Part shown: piece after piece, positions 17,663 to 26,000 of the stretch
How positions within the stretch are numbered: position 1 is the first letter of the stretch
Layout: each line of letters begins with the position of its first letter
Assembly (NCBI GenBank): GCA_002400415.1
Contig: DGQP01000005.1
Location: forward strand, 530,266-594,265
From: Chitinophagaceae bacterium UBA4411
GTDB lineage: Bacteria; Bacteroidota; Bacteroidia; Chitinophagales; Chitinophagaceae
Reading direction: 5' to 3'
DNA: 64,000 bases
The notes under the pieces: generated by a model
Seen by the model: only the letters and a program-made list of their open reading frames with translations
What the model was told of the DNA's origin: nothing
The model's database searches: none
Made by a program: the position numbers and the translations under genes

Positions 17663-19288
17663 TTATATCCCCGGGTTTTCTATAATCATTTTGGCGAGCC
17701 GGCTGTCCCTTTTATAAATGTCATCCCGGAAATTCAATTTACCCTCCCTGTCAACCCAGGAAGTAAAATAAGCGATGAAGACAGGAACTGTTTCTTTTAA
17801 CGTGAAGTATTGCTCTTTACCTGCATTCATTGCTGCGCTGATTTTTTCATCTGTCCATTCAGGGTAGTTTCTTAACAGCCATTTTGCCAGCTCTTTTGGT
17901 TTGCTTACCCGGATGCAGCCATGGCTGAATGCCCTTTTATCTTCGTTAAATAAATTTTTAGCAGGAGAATCATGCAGGTAGATATTATAACTGTTGGGGA
18001 ATAAAAATTTTACCAGCCCCAGGGAATTTGAAGGCCCCGGTTTTTGTCGTACTGATTTGCCGACCCATTCCATATTATGTTTTTTCAGGTAATTGGGATT
18101 CCTGCGGATGCCAGGTAGTATTTCATTTTGTAAAATACTGGCAGGTACATTCCAGTAGGGACTAAACACTATGTATTTTAATTCCCCGCTGAAGATCATG
18201 GTCTCGTGAACGGCTTTCCCGACCACCACATTCATACTCCATAAAAGTGAATCATTATGGTAGGCATGCAAACTGAATTCGGGAATATTTACAGCGAGGT
18301 AATCTCCTTTTGGTTCTTCGGGCAGCCAGCGGCAGCGTTCCATATTGACGATGATCTGTTCGATGCGTTTACTGATGGGATAATTGATCTCTTTAAAAAA
18401 ACCAGCGCCAATGATTCCGTCCTCTTTCAAACCCAGTCTTTTTTGAAAAGCTTTAATTCCTTTAACAAGACCTTCATCATATACCGGATTGTTAGTAGCT
18501 GCTTCAATATCACCCAGCAGGAATAAATGCTCCCGGATTTGTGAAATAACCAGTGATGAATCTCCCGGTCCGTATTTCTTTTTATCTGGCTTTATTGGTT
18601 TCCAGCCATTTTTTGTTTCTATATCCCTGTATTTTTTAAGATAGCTTTTTAAAAGGCCATACTGCCGGTAAACTGGGTCATCAGCTATAAGTGCAGTGCC
18701 ATTATTCAGCAGCGAATCCATTAACTGTATTAGATTGACTTGCTTGCGGGGAAGGTTCCAGTCGAGAGCTTTGCTGTCTTTTTCACTCAGTCCCTGCCAG
18801 GCGATCTTTGCATAAGCAAAATACTGCGCTGTCAGCATGAGCTCAGTTTCTGCATGAGGTGCCTTGTTAGTACCGGTATATTGTAAACTGTCCATCGTAA
18901 CCCGAAAGGAATCCCTGTAGGGCATTTTATCCGGCAGGCCATCATCGCTGATGTTCATGATGCGGTTGAAAAGGTTTCCTGCCTGTTCAATCAATCCATT
19001 CTCGTCATACCAGGCGTAAGCATAGTCTCTTTTGCTGTAAAAGGTTTGCAGCTCATTTTTAAAGGCAGAGAATGCAGGGTAATGTTGCAGAAAGAAAGAT
19101 AAAAGGGTACTGTCAAAATGCAGATGTACCTGGTCACTGAATCCTCCCGGTATAGAAATATCAATTACTTCTTTTCTTTTAGCAGTACTGTCAACCGGCT
19201 GCTGCCCGCGGGGAGAAGAGCCACCGCAACTTTCTGCCAGTAGTATTATCAGGTATCCGGCGACCAATAGTTTCCACCTTTTCAGCAT
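17663..19288 (-). CDS. L,D-transpeptidase (YcbB-like) lipoprotein
   Basis: The 541-residue protein starts with a lipoprotein signal (AESC, Cys21). It has a YcbB-type N-terminal helical region, a peptidoglycan-binding-like segment around LLGDIEAATNNPVYDEGLVKGIKAFQ region (about 250-290), and a YkuD catalytic domain with the signature SHGCIRV (His456, Cys458). The enzyme would make 3-3 peptidoglycan cross-links or attach proteins to the wall in the periplasm. YcbB-like enzymes in other bacteria allow beta-lactam-insensitive cross-linking. It belongs to the same envelope neighbourhood as pbpC and the alpha-2-macroglobulin. The catalytic residues are intact. Confidence 0.92.
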   Translation of the reverse strand: MLKRWKLLVAGYLIILLAESCGGSSPRGQQPVDSTAKRKEVIDISIPGGFSDQVHLHFDSTLLSFFLQHYPAFSAFKNELQTFYSKRDYAYAWYDENGLIEQAGNLFNRIMNISDDGLPDKMPYRDSFRVTMDSLQYTGTNKAPHAETELMLTAQYFAYAKIAWQGLSEKDSKALDWNLPRKQVNLIQLMDSLLNNGTALIADDPVYRQYGLLKSYLKKYRDIETKNGWKPIKPDKKKYGPGDSSLVISQIREHLFLLGDIEAATNNPVYDEGLVKGIKAFQKRLGLKEDGIIGAGFFKEINYPISKRIEQIIVNMERCRWLPEEPKGDYLAVNIPEFSLHAYHNDSLLWSMNVVVGKAVHETMIFSGELKYIVFSPYWNVPASILQNEILPGIRRNPNYLKKHNMEWVGKSVRQKPGPSNSLGLVKFLFPNSYNIYLHDSPAKNLFNEDKRAFSHGCIRVSKPKELAKWLLRNYPEWTDEKISAAMNAGKEQYFTLKETVPVFIAYFTSWVDREGKLNFRDDIYKRDSRLAKMIIENPGI

Positions 19289-19346
19289 GAGTCGTTGATT
19301 TCTGTTATTAAAATTACTTCACAGTTTCAGGGGAGCCTTATAAATA

Positions 19347-19375
19347 AAAATCCTCTCAGGGACTGAGAGGATTTT
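19347..19375 (-). terminator. Terminator of the RNA-binding protein gene
   Basis: A perfect 13-bp stem, AAAATCCTCTCAG (19347-19359) / CTGAGAGGATTTT (19363-19375), has a 3-nt loop. The A-tract on the + strand gives a U-tract on the leftward transcript. Confidence 0.85.
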
Positions 19376-19401
19376 AAACGATTTTATTATTTCAGTTACG
19401 A

Positions 19402-19788
19402 TTAATAATCGTTGCCATAGCCACCACGGTCACGGTTGTAACCGCCGCCGCCGCCTTTCTTAAAGCCGCCGCCGCCACCTTTGTAGCCGCCGCCACCGCC
19501 GTTACCGAAGCTTCTTTTCTTGAAGCCACCGCCGCCGCCGCCTTCTGGTTTAGGGCGACTTTCGTTAACAACAATGTTACGACCATCAACCTCAGTACCA
19601 TTCAAAGCAGCGATTGCAGCTTGTGCCTGGTCGTCGTTAGCCATTTCAACAAAGCCAAAGCCTTTGCTGCGGTTGGTGAATTTGTCAAGCACAATTTTGG
19701 CTGATACTACTTCACCGTGAGAAGCGAAAAGATTAGAGAGGTCCTGGTCTTTCAGGTTCCAGCTCAGGTTTCCTACGTAAATGTTCAT
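19402..19788 (-). CDS. RRM-domain RNA-binding protein with Gly-rich tail
   Basis: The 128-residue protein has an N-terminal RRM (residues 2-80) with RNP2 IYVGNL and RNP1 KGFGFVEM, followed by a Gly/Arg/Lys/Tyr tail rich in GGGGG blocks that ends YGNDY. It resembles bacterial cold-induced RNA-binding (Rbp) proteins of Bacteroidota and cyanobacteria, which bind single-stranded RNA and are often temperature-regulated. The tail is encoded by GGC/GGT triplet runs (reverse strand 19430-19540) that could slip during replication. About 200 bp of A/T-rich leader precedes it. It has its own terminator. Confidence 0.92.
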   Translation of the reverse strand: MNIYVGNLSWNLKDQDLSNLFASHGEVVSAKIVLDKFTNRSKGFGFVEMANDDQAQAAIAALNGTEVDGRNIVVNESRPKPEGGGGGGFKKRSFGNGGGGGYKGGGGGFKKGGGGGYNRDRGGYGNDY

Positions 19789-19847
19789 TTTACTGAATTT
19801 TTATAAAAACAAATAAGTGCCAACAGTAAACAGTAACCGATGAACAT

Positions 19848-19861
19848 TCACAGGACTGTGA
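19848..19861. promoter_or_regulatory. Small palindrome with a partial repeat in the RRM gene leader
   Basis: TCACAG-GA-CTGTGA (19848-19861) is a perfect 6-bp dyad. A related half-copy, CAGGACTTGTGAAAC, follows at 19870-19884. It lies 60-95 bp upstream of the RRM gene start. It could be an operator or an RNA hairpin used for autoregulation; this is only a sequence observation. The remaining gap (19885-19999) holds a second small dyad, TTCCGC/GCGGAA at 19944-19949 and 19961-19966, and no gene. Confidence 0.3.
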
Positions 19862-19995
19862 GAAACGTTCAGGACTTGTGAAACTGAAAGAACACCAAAA
19901 CAAGACAAAATAACGGATTTTTTTTTGAGATATTAGCAAATTATTCCGCATGATCCCTTAGCGGAACTCAACTTGTTGATTTATAAGGAATAAAA

Positions 19996-20024
19996 CGAAA
20001 AAACCCCTCTTTTTGAGGGGTTTT
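19996..20024 (-). terminator. Terminator of the rpsF-rpsR-rplI operon
   Basis: A 10-bp stem AAAACCCCTC (20000-20009) / GAGGGGTTTT (20015-20024) has a T5 loop. On the leftward transcript it ends in a U-run (the A-tract at 19998-20003). It lies 20 bp after the rplI stop. Confidence 0.9.
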
Positions 20025-20044
20025 AAGTATTTCTGTGAATAAAC

Positions 20045-20491
20045 TTACTCAGCCACCACTTCAAATTCAACTTCTGTGGTATGGCCATTACCGAAATCGA
20101 TAGTGGCTTTGTATGTACCCAATTCTTTCACTTCATCAGTAATCGTGATCTTACGGCGATCAATATCATACCCTCTTTGCTCACGGATGGCACGGCTCAG
20201 TTGTAATGAGGTTACACTACCAAAGATCTTACCGCTTGTACCGGTTTTAGCACCCAGTTTCAGCGGTCCTTCTTTCAGTTTAGCAATAACACTGTTGATC
20301 TCAGCCAGCATTTTAGCTTCTTTCTTGGCAACCTGTTTCAGTCTTTCTTCCAGTTGCTTTTTATTGCTGGGGCTGTTTTCAACAGCCAGATGACGGGGTA
20401 ATAAAAAATTACGGGCATAACCGTTCTTTACTTTTACCACCTCGTTCACACCACCGAGATTATCTACGTCTTTAATTAAAATTACTTCCAT
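20045..20491 (-). CDS. rplI: 50S ribosomal protein L9
   Basis: The ATG at 20491 gives 148 residues starting MEVILIKDVDNLG, the canonical L9 N-terminus; a start 7 codons upstream would add MVNKKKT and does not fit the family. The RNA-binding N-domain has NGYARNFLLPRHLAV. A long central helix rich in Lys/Glu connects to the C-domain with GKIFGSVTS. L9 binds 23S rRNA near the L1 stalk. It is the third gene of the r-protein operon, 78 bp after rpsR, and is followed by a terminator. Confidence 0.97.
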   Translation of the reverse strand: MEVILIKDVDNLGGVNEVVKVKNGYARNFLLPRHLAVENSPSNKKQLEERLKQVAKKEAKMLAEINSVIAKLKEGPLKLGAKTGTSGKIFGSVTSLQLSRAIREQRGYDIDRRKITITDEVKELGTYKATIDFGNGHTTEVEFEVVAE

Positions 20492-20569
20492 TGTTTTCTT
20501 TTTGTTCACCAACCCAGTTCCGGTTTGCCCGTTACTGTCTTCCTGTTTAGTGCAGGAGTTAGGGTGAGG

Positions 20570-20833
20570 TTATTTTAAAAGATCTGTTACGTAAGGTAAT
20601 AAAGCCATCTGACGGGCTTTTTTAACCGCATCAGAAACTTTGCGCTGAAATTTCAGGCTGTTTCCGCTAAGACGGCGGGGTAATAATTTCCCCTGCTCGT
20701 TCAGAAATTTTTTCAGGAATTCCACATCTTTATAATCGATGTAGCGGATGCCGTATTTTTTAAAGCGGCAGAATTTTTTAACCCGTTTATCGCTTTTAAT
20801 GGCGGTAAGGTATTTGATTTCGTTCTTTGCCAT
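20570..20833 (-). CDS. rpsR: 30S ribosomal protein S18
   Basis: The 87-residue protein has the S18 core IDYKDVEFLKKFLNEQGK, LPRRLSGNSLKFQRKV and ARQMALLPY. It binds 16S rRNA in the platform together with S6. It lies 4 bp after rpsF, so translational coupling is likely. Confidence 0.97.
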   Translation of the reverse strand: MAKNEIKYLTAIKSDKRVKKFCRFKKYGIRYIDYKDVEFLKKFLNEQGKLLPRRLSGNSLKFQRKVSDAVKKARQMALLPYVTDLLK

Positions 20834-20837
20834 GGTA

Positions 20838-21194
20838 TTAAGCCTCCACTACTTTTTCAGTTCCTGTTTTAGCGCCACTTCTCTTTTTCGCATTATACTC
20901 GACGGCGTATTTATCGAGTTTAGTGCATAAATGACGAAGTACAGCTTCGTCACGCAGAAGCTGGATCTTCAGCTTCTCATTGAAGTCGGATGACGCACTG
21001 TATTCCAGCACCCAGTACAAGCCTGTGGTTTTCTTCTGGATCGGGTACGCCAGTGATTTTAATCCCCATGCATTTTCCGCTACCACAGTGCCACCATTAC
21101 CGGTAACCAGGGAAGCATACTTCTTTTGCTCAGCTTTGAATTCTTCATCGCTGAGAACAGGGGTAAAAATCACCATCAATTCGTAATTGTTCAT
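20838..21194 (-). CDS. rpsF: 30S ribosomal protein S6
   Basis: The ATG at 21194 gives 118 residues starting MNNYELMVIFTPVLSDEE, the normal S6 start. A longer in-frame reading up to 21275 is within the leader RNA and is rejected. The conserved GLKSLAYPIQKKTTGLYWV strand region is present, and a lysine-rich tail follows. S6 forms a heterodimer with S18 on the platform of the 30S subunit. It is the first gene of the operon. Confidence 0.96.
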   Translation of the reverse strand: MNNYELMVIFTPVLSDEEFKAEQKKYASLVTGNGGTVVAENAWGLKSLAYPIQKKTTGLYWVLEYSASSDFNEKLKIQLLRDEAVLRHLCTKLDKYAVEYNAKKRSGAKTGTEKVVEA

Positions 21195-21282
21195 TTTACC
21201 TTTTTTGTGTTTAAAATAATTCGGTTTATCCCATTGGACATTCCCTGCAAGAGCAGAGAAAGAATCTGCGAACACAGATTTG
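21195..21282 (-). promoter_or_regulatory. Structured 5' leader of rpsF (possible S6:S18 autoregulatory leader)
   Basis: The roughly 90-nt leader between the promoter and rpsF contains two perfect hairpins: AATCTG/CAGATT (21263-21268 with 21275-21280) and CTGC/GCAG (21245-21248 with 21253-21256). Family knowledge: in many bacteria the S6:S18 complex binds a leader upstream of rpsF and represses the operon. I cannot show the exact S6:S18 motif here. A CCGAA element sits near the ATG. This is a candidate only. Confidence 0.35.
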
Positions 21283-21288
21283 GGGCGG

Positions 21289-21296
21289 CAAAGATA
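21289..21296 (-). promoter_or_regulatory. Bacteroidota -7 promoter element for rpsF
   Basis: On the coding strand this reads TATCTTTG, an exact match to TAnnTTTG. No clear -33 TTTG is seen at the usual 17-23 bp distance, so strength and start site are uncertain. The rest of the gap to 21419 holds no gene. Confidence 0.6.
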
Positions 21297-21419
21297 GGGA
21301 TTGACAGCCAGAAACAGGAGCTGGTCAGAAGGTTTTTTATGGCATTAGCCTGCCGGAGAAAATAACCCACCTGCCGGGGGATATGATTAGGCTTAACTAT
21401 CTGTTTAACAATTGATAAG

Positions 21420-22478
21420 TTAGAATCCTTTAAGCCCGGCCTGTACTGTTTTCAAAAACACCAGGTAAGTGGGGAAGTGGTCACTGTATCCCCCCCGGTA
21501 GCTGTTGCCGTCCCAGGTGCGCATGGGATATCCTTTATAGCGGCCTTTGTTTTCCACCATAAACTCCCGCTGGAAAATATGCTGCTGGTAAAAAAAGAAA
21601 CCATTTTGCTCCTTATCCAGGAAGGGTTGGGAAATAATGATCTGGTCAAAAAGCCCCCAGGCATCCTGGTAAGCCAGCGTACCAATTCCTTTTTTGTAGA
21701 GTTCAGTCCAGGGGTTGAAAAAGCCTCCCGGGCGAACATCTTTTTGTTTGCCTTTTGCGCCCAGCACATCAGCAACACTGGCATTGATGGGATCATCGTT
21801 AAGGTCGCCCATAATTATGACCTTTGCATTGGGTTCCAGTTGGGCAATTGAATCAATATGATGTTTGCAAACAGCAGCGGCAGCTTGCCGGGCAGGATCA
21901 CTGCGCTTTTCGCCTCCGCTCCGGCTGGGCCAGTGATTGACATAGACATGCACTGTCTCTCCATCCAGCTTTCCTTTTACCCATAAAATATCCCGGGTGA
22001 AATAAGCATCTTTTGAGCCACCGGGTAATTGAACAAACAGTTTATCACTGGCGTCAACTGTAAAATATTTAGGGTTATATAAAAGACCAACATCCACACC
22101 CCGGATATCTTTTGAATCATAGTGAACGATCCTGTAATTTCTTTTCTCCAGCAATACATGATGGACAAGATCGTTAAGTACTGTATCGTTTTCCACTTCG
22201 GCAACACCCAGTATAGCGGGCCCGTCCGCATTTACCTCTTTTCCAATCTGTGAAATAACAGTGGCCAGCTTATTTATTTTATCCATATAAACCGGGGTAT
22301 TGTAATTCCGGACACCGGTGGGTAAAAACTCTTCATCATTGGTAATTGGGTTGTTGACAGTATCATATAAGTTTTCAAGATTATAGAAGCTGATAACAGC
22401 CGTTTTATATTCTTTTTTTTGTGCAACTGTAAACAGGGAGGAGACAAGCAAAACAGACAGGTAGAGAATTTTCTTCAT
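21420..22478 (-). CDS. Exported endonuclease/exonuclease/phosphatase-fold enzyme
   Basis: The 352-residue protein has a signal peptide, MKKILYLSVLLVSSLFTVAQ. The catalytic set of the DNase I-like EEP family is complete: Asn33 in SFYNLENLYD, Glu94/Glu96 in GVAEVEN, His182 in VNHWPSR, Asp225/Asn227 in MGDLNDD, and Asp333-His334 in YSDHFP. The enzyme would hydrolyse phosphodiester bonds of nucleic acids or phosphorylated metabolites in the periplasm. It has no T9SS sorting domain, unlike the second EEP gene at 30552-31781. It is divergent from a TonB-dependent receptor gene, and both promoters lie within 158 bp. Confidence 0.9.
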   Translation of the reverse strand: MKKILYLSVLLVSSLFTVAQKKEYKTAVISFYNLENLYDTVNNPITNDEEFLPTGVRNYNTPVYMDKINKLATVISQIGKEVNADGPAILGVAEVENDTVLNDLVHHVLLEKRNYRIVHYDSKDIRGVDVGLLYNPKYFTVDASDKLFVQLPGGSKDAYFTRDILWVKGKLDGETVHVYVNHWPSRSGGEKRSDPARQAAAAVCKHHIDSIAQLEPNAKVIIMGDLNDDPINASVADVLGAKGKQKDVRPGGFFNPWTELYKKGIGTLAYQDAWGLFDQIIISQPFLDKEQNGFFFYQQHIFQREFMVENKGRYKGYPMRTWDGNSYRGGYSDHFPTYLVFLKTVQAGLKGF

Positions 22479-22502
22479 ATCCTATGATTAAAATCAGGGA
22501 CG

Positions 22503-22510
22503 CAAACATA
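22503..22510 (-). promoter_or_regulatory. -7 promoter element for the EEP nuclease gene
   Basis: On the coding strand this reads TATGTTTG, matching TAnnTTTG, and lies 25 bp before the ATG. The nearest -33-like TTTA is 16 bp upstream, closer than ideal. Confidence 0.5.
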
Positions 22511-22605
22511 CTGAAACAATAGAAGTTAAATAGTGATAAAAAGATGCTTCCGGTTAATAAAATATTATGTGTCTAACTTTTTAAAAAGGTACAGCTTACA
22601 CTTGT

Positions 22606-22613
22606 TAATTTTG
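22606..22613 (+). promoter_or_regulatory. -7 promoter element for the TonB-dependent receptor gene
   Basis: TAATTTTG matches TAnnTTTG and is followed by CCGCC; it lies 23 bp before the ATG. The -33 region is unclear. It is back to back with the nuclease promoter, so the two genes could share an operator in the 95 bp between them. Confidence 0.5.
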
Positions 22614-22636
22614 CCGCCTCGAAAAAAACTATTTGC

Positions 22637-25228
22637 ATGCTAAAATCAAGACTGCTGCTGCTCCTTCTTTTCGCCGGACCGGTGGCCATGGCACAGGTGG
22701 ACTCTACCCTTAAAAAAGATACGGTTATTGTGGACGAGTTAAAAGATGCAGTGTTAGATAATATCCCTACCGTATCGCTCGATGATAATGATCTCGGCGA
22801 TGGGGGCAACCAGAATATATCTTCCCTGTTAACGGCCGGCAGAGACCCATTTTATTCAGCCGCCTCTTTTAATTTCAGCGCTGTTCGTTTTCGGATCCGC
22901 GGGTATGATAATGACCATTTCAGCACGTATATGAATGGTATACCGATGGATAATCTCGACAATGGGTTTACTCCGTTTGGTTTGTGGGGCGGATTGAACG
23001 ATGTGATGAGGAACCGTGATAATGTGTGGGGGCTTCGTAATAATACATTTACATTTGGTGACATTGGCGGCAATACAAATATTGATTCCCGTGCCAGCCG
23101 TCAGCGTGCACAGACCAGTATCAGTTATGCTGCTTCCAACCGGAATTATAATAACCGGATCATGCTGACTCATTCAACGGGAGTAAGCAAAAAAGGATGG
23201 GCATTTAGCTTAAGTGGCAGCCGCCGCTGGGCCGATGAAGGATATGTGCCCGGAACCTATTATGATGGCTGGGGTTATTTTGCTGCAGTGGATAAACGTA
23301 TCGGGCAAAACCACCTGCTTTCTTTCACTGCCTTTGGTGCGCCAACAGAAAACGGCCGGCAAGGCGCTTCTGTACAGGAGATGATTGACCTGGCAGGAAC
23401 CAACTATTACAATCCTAACTGGGGCTACCAGAATGGAAAGAAAAGAAATGCAAGCGTTGGTAAAACACACCAGCCTGTCTTTATTCTTTCTCATGATTTC
23501 AGGATCAATAATAATACGACTATTACTACGGCTGCCGGTTATTCTTTTGGCAACAGGAGTGTTACAGCATTGGATTGGTACAATGCGGCCGATCCCCGTC
23601 CCGATTATTATCGTTATTTACCCAGTTATACCTCCACTTGGGCCAGCACCACTGATTCTGCCCAGGGAGCTGCTTTATACGACCTGATGAAAAACGATAT
23701 TAATTACCGCCAGATCAACTGGCAGAACCTGTATAATGTGAACAGGGCCAGTTTTGCAACTATTAATGATGCAAACGGGATACCGGGTAATACAGTAAGT
23801 GGTCACCGTTCAAGGTATATTATTGAAGAAAGAGTGATCAACACGCAGCGTATCAACGTGAATTCAGTGATCAATACAAGATTTGGTAACCATGTTGAAT
23901 TCACCGGCGGGGCTTCGTACCAGCAGCAGAACAACCATTATTTTAAAAGGGTGGATGATCTTCTTGGCGGAGAATTTTATGTGAACGTAAACCAGTTTGC
24001 GGAAAGAGATTACCCGACAGATAATAATGCAATCCAGTTTGATCTGGATAACCCCAACAGGATTCTTCACGAAGGGGATAAATTCGGCTATGATTACAAT
24101 ATCAACATCCGGCGTGCTTCCGGCTGGGCACAGGGAGTTTTCAAATTCAATAAGGTTGACTTTTTCCTTGCAGGACAATATACATTTACGTCATTCTACC
24201 GGGATGGAAATGTAAGAGTGGGTTTATTCCCGAATGATTCGTATGGAAAGGGCGTTACTAACGAATTTCATAATTATGCTGCCAAAGCCGGTGTAACCTA
24301 CAAAATCGATGGCCGTAACTATGTGTTTGCAAACGGCTCTTATCTCACCCGGTCACCTTATTTTGAAAATGTGTACGTTTCTCCAAGAACCCGTAATGCA
24401 CAGCAAAGCACGGTCGAAAGTGAAACAGTCCAAACCGTGGAAGGCGGCTATATTATGAATGCACCCCGGTTCAAGATCAGGGTCAGCGGTTATTATACCC
24501 GTTTCCTGGATGGAATGGATGTAATGTCTTTCTATCATGATGCGTACCAGAACTTTGTAAATTATGCAATCAATGGTATTGATAAACTGCATTTCGGAGG
24601 CGAATTTGGTATTGAGGCAAAAGTTACACCTACTATTACCGTGAATGCAGCGGCGGCACTCGGCCGATATTATTACGACAGTAAGCAACATGCAACAATT
24701 ACTGTTGATAACAGTGCTTCTGTACTGGGACAGCAGGTTATTTATGCGGAGAATTTCAGGGTGCCTTCCACTCCACAGGAAGCCTATAGCCTGGGGGTTA
24801 CTTACCGTTCTCCTAAATTCTGGTTTGTCAGCTTAACCGGCAATTACTTCGACCAGTCCTGGTTAAGTTTTAACCCGCTGCGCCGCACCTATGATGCATT
24901 GAAATTTGTAATCGACGATCCTGATAAATACAGCCAGATATTTGACCAGACCAAATTTGATGCACAATTCACACTTGATTTCTTCGGCGGCTATTCCTGG
25001 AAATTGCCAAAGGATTTTGAGATCAATAAAAAGGCAACTTACCTGGTATTTAATCTCGGTGTCAACAATATTCTGGACACAAAAGATATCATCACCGGCG
25101 GTTATGAGCAACTGCGTTATGATGCGCAGACCGCTTCCAGTGATCCGGTAAGCACCGGTAAATTTCCTCCGAAATTTTATTATGCATACGGGCTGAACTT
25201 TTTTGCGAGCATGACACTTCGCTTTTGA
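22637..25228 (+). CDS. TonB-dependent outer membrane receptor
   Basis: The 863-residue protein has a signal peptide (MLKSRLLLLLLFAGPVAMAQ), a plug domain with RFRIRGYDNDHFSTYMNGIPM (about 88-108) and a long beta-barrel of aromatic-ending strands that closes with ASMTLRF, the usual C-terminal Phe. It lacks the CarboxypepD-like N-terminal extension typical of SusC, and no SusD follows, so it is not a standard polysaccharide-utilisation pair. It starts a co-directional run with two DUF5689 lipoproteins and a T9SS protein (gaps of 32, 17 and 59 bp). Import of a nucleic-acid-derived or phosphorylated ligand is inferred from the neighbouring nucleases; the sequence itself does not show the ligand. 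Confidence 0.9.
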   Translation: MLKSRLLLLLLFAGPVAMAQVDSTLKKDTVIVDELKDAVLDNIPTVSLDDNDLGDGGNQNISSLLTAGRDPFYSAASFNFSAVRFRIRGYDNDHFSTYMNGIPMDNLDNGFTPFGLWGGLNDVMRNRDNVWGLRNNTFTFGDIGGNTNIDSRASRQRAQTSISYAASNRNYNNRIMLTHSTGVSKKGWAFSLSGSRRWADEGYVPGTYYDGWGYFAAVDKRIGQNHLLSFTAFGAPTENGRQGASVQEMIDLAGTNYYNPNWGYQNGKKRNASVGKTHQPVFILSHDFRINNNTTITTAAGYSFGNRSVTALDWYNAADPRPDYYRYLPSYTSTWASTTDSAQGAALYDLMKNDINYRQINWQNLYNVNRASFATINDANGIPGNTVSGHRSRYIIEERVINTQRINVNSVINTRFGNHVEFTGGASYQQQNNHYFKRVDDLLGGEFYVNVNQFAERDYPTDNNAIQFDLDNPNRILHEGDKFGYDYNINIRRASGWAQGVFKFNKVDFFLAGQYTFTSFYRDGNVRVGLFPNDSYGKGVTNEFHNYAAKAGVTYKIDGRNYVFANGSYLTRSPYFENVYVSPRTRNAQQSTVESETVQTVEGGYIMNAPRFKIRVSGYYTRFLDGMDVMSFYHDAYQNFVNYAINGIDKLHFGGEFGIEAKVTPTITVNAAAALGRYYYDSKQHATITVDNSASVLGQQVIYAENFRVPSTPQEAYSLGVTYRSPKFWFVSLTGNYFDQSWLSFNPLRRTYDALKFVIDDPDKYSQIFDQTKFDAQFTLDFFGGYSWKLPKDFEINKKATYLVFNLGVNNILDTKDIITGGYEQLRYDAQTASSDPVSTGKFPPKFYYAYGLNFFASMTLRF

Positions 25229-25260
25229 TAAGCTCAATTGAAAACGATAAATACTAATAT

Positions 25261-25983
25261 ATGCGTTTAAAGAATTTCAACACAGCCTTCCTTGTAGTTG
25301 CGATTACGATAGGGCTGTTTTCCTGTGATAAGCAACCGGTTGGCCCTGAAGCTCCCGATCCACTCGGCCCGCCTGATCCGGCCATATTCATGACCTTGGC
25401 TGAATTCCGTAATAATTTTGTGGCGTCTTCCGGTTCCGATGTTACAATACCTGCTGGAACAAAAAAAATACGGGCGATGGTGATCTCCAGCAGTATTAAT
25501 GAGGCGAGTAGTAACTATCGGCTCCAGGATGAAAGTGGCACAGGACTTTATTTCTATGCAAAACAAGGCACACCCACTTTTGCTATGGGAGAAGTACTGG
25601 AAATTGATCCAAACGGTGGCGCAGTAATATTATATAATGGAGACCAGGAACTGAAAGATGTACCGGTAGACAATGTAGTCCCATTGAGTGGAACGATTAC
25701 GGTAAATACAAGAACGGCCACAATTGCTGACATTAATACCAATCGCCTTGCATGGGCTTCCTCGCTGGTAAAGATCAGTAATGTTACTTCCATCACACAG
25801 GCATCTTCCAATACTACCGGTGTGACGTATAATGTTACCGATGCCACAGGTACCTTATCCATGTTTGTCCGTGTTGTATCAGGTATTACAGTCAATCTTA
25901 CCGGAACTTCTGTTACCGGTTATGTATCCATTTATAATTCAACAACACAGGTGGGTATCCGTACCGCTGCCGATATACAGTAA
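25261..25983 (+). CDS. DUF5689-type lipoprotein with OB-fold-like domain
   Basis: The 240-residue lipoprotein has Cys22 after GLFS. The N-terminal segment (about 45-110: MTLAEFRNNF, VTIPAGTKKIRAMVISS, NYRLQDESGTGLYFY) matches the DUF5689 pattern, a beta-barrel related to OB-fold nucleic-acid-binding domains. A second beta segment, SSLVKISNVTSITQ, resembles another OB-like unit. It lies directly downstream of the TonB receptor and upstream of a larger DUF5689 protein. It is probably outer-membrane-anchored and may hand substrate to the receptor; that role is inference. Confidence 0.75.
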   Translation: MRLKNFNTAFLVVAITIGLFSCDKQPVGPEAPDPLGPPDPAIFMTLAEFRNNFVASSGSDVTIPAGTKKIRAMVISSSINEASSNYRLQDESGTGLYFYAKQGTPTFAMGEVLEIDPNGGAVILYNGDQELKDVPVDNVVPLSGTITVNTRTATIADINTNRLAWASSLVKISNVTSITQASSNTTGVTYNVTDATGTLSMFVRVVSGITVNLTGTSVTGYVSIYNSTTQVGIRTAADIQ

Positions 25984-26000
25984 TTATTAAAAAGCTATTT

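Noticed and set aside
19430..19540. Triplet-rich CCGCCG run as a CRISPR-like or satellite array
   Set aside because: It is the coding sequence for the glycine-rich tail of the RRM protein; there are no spacers.
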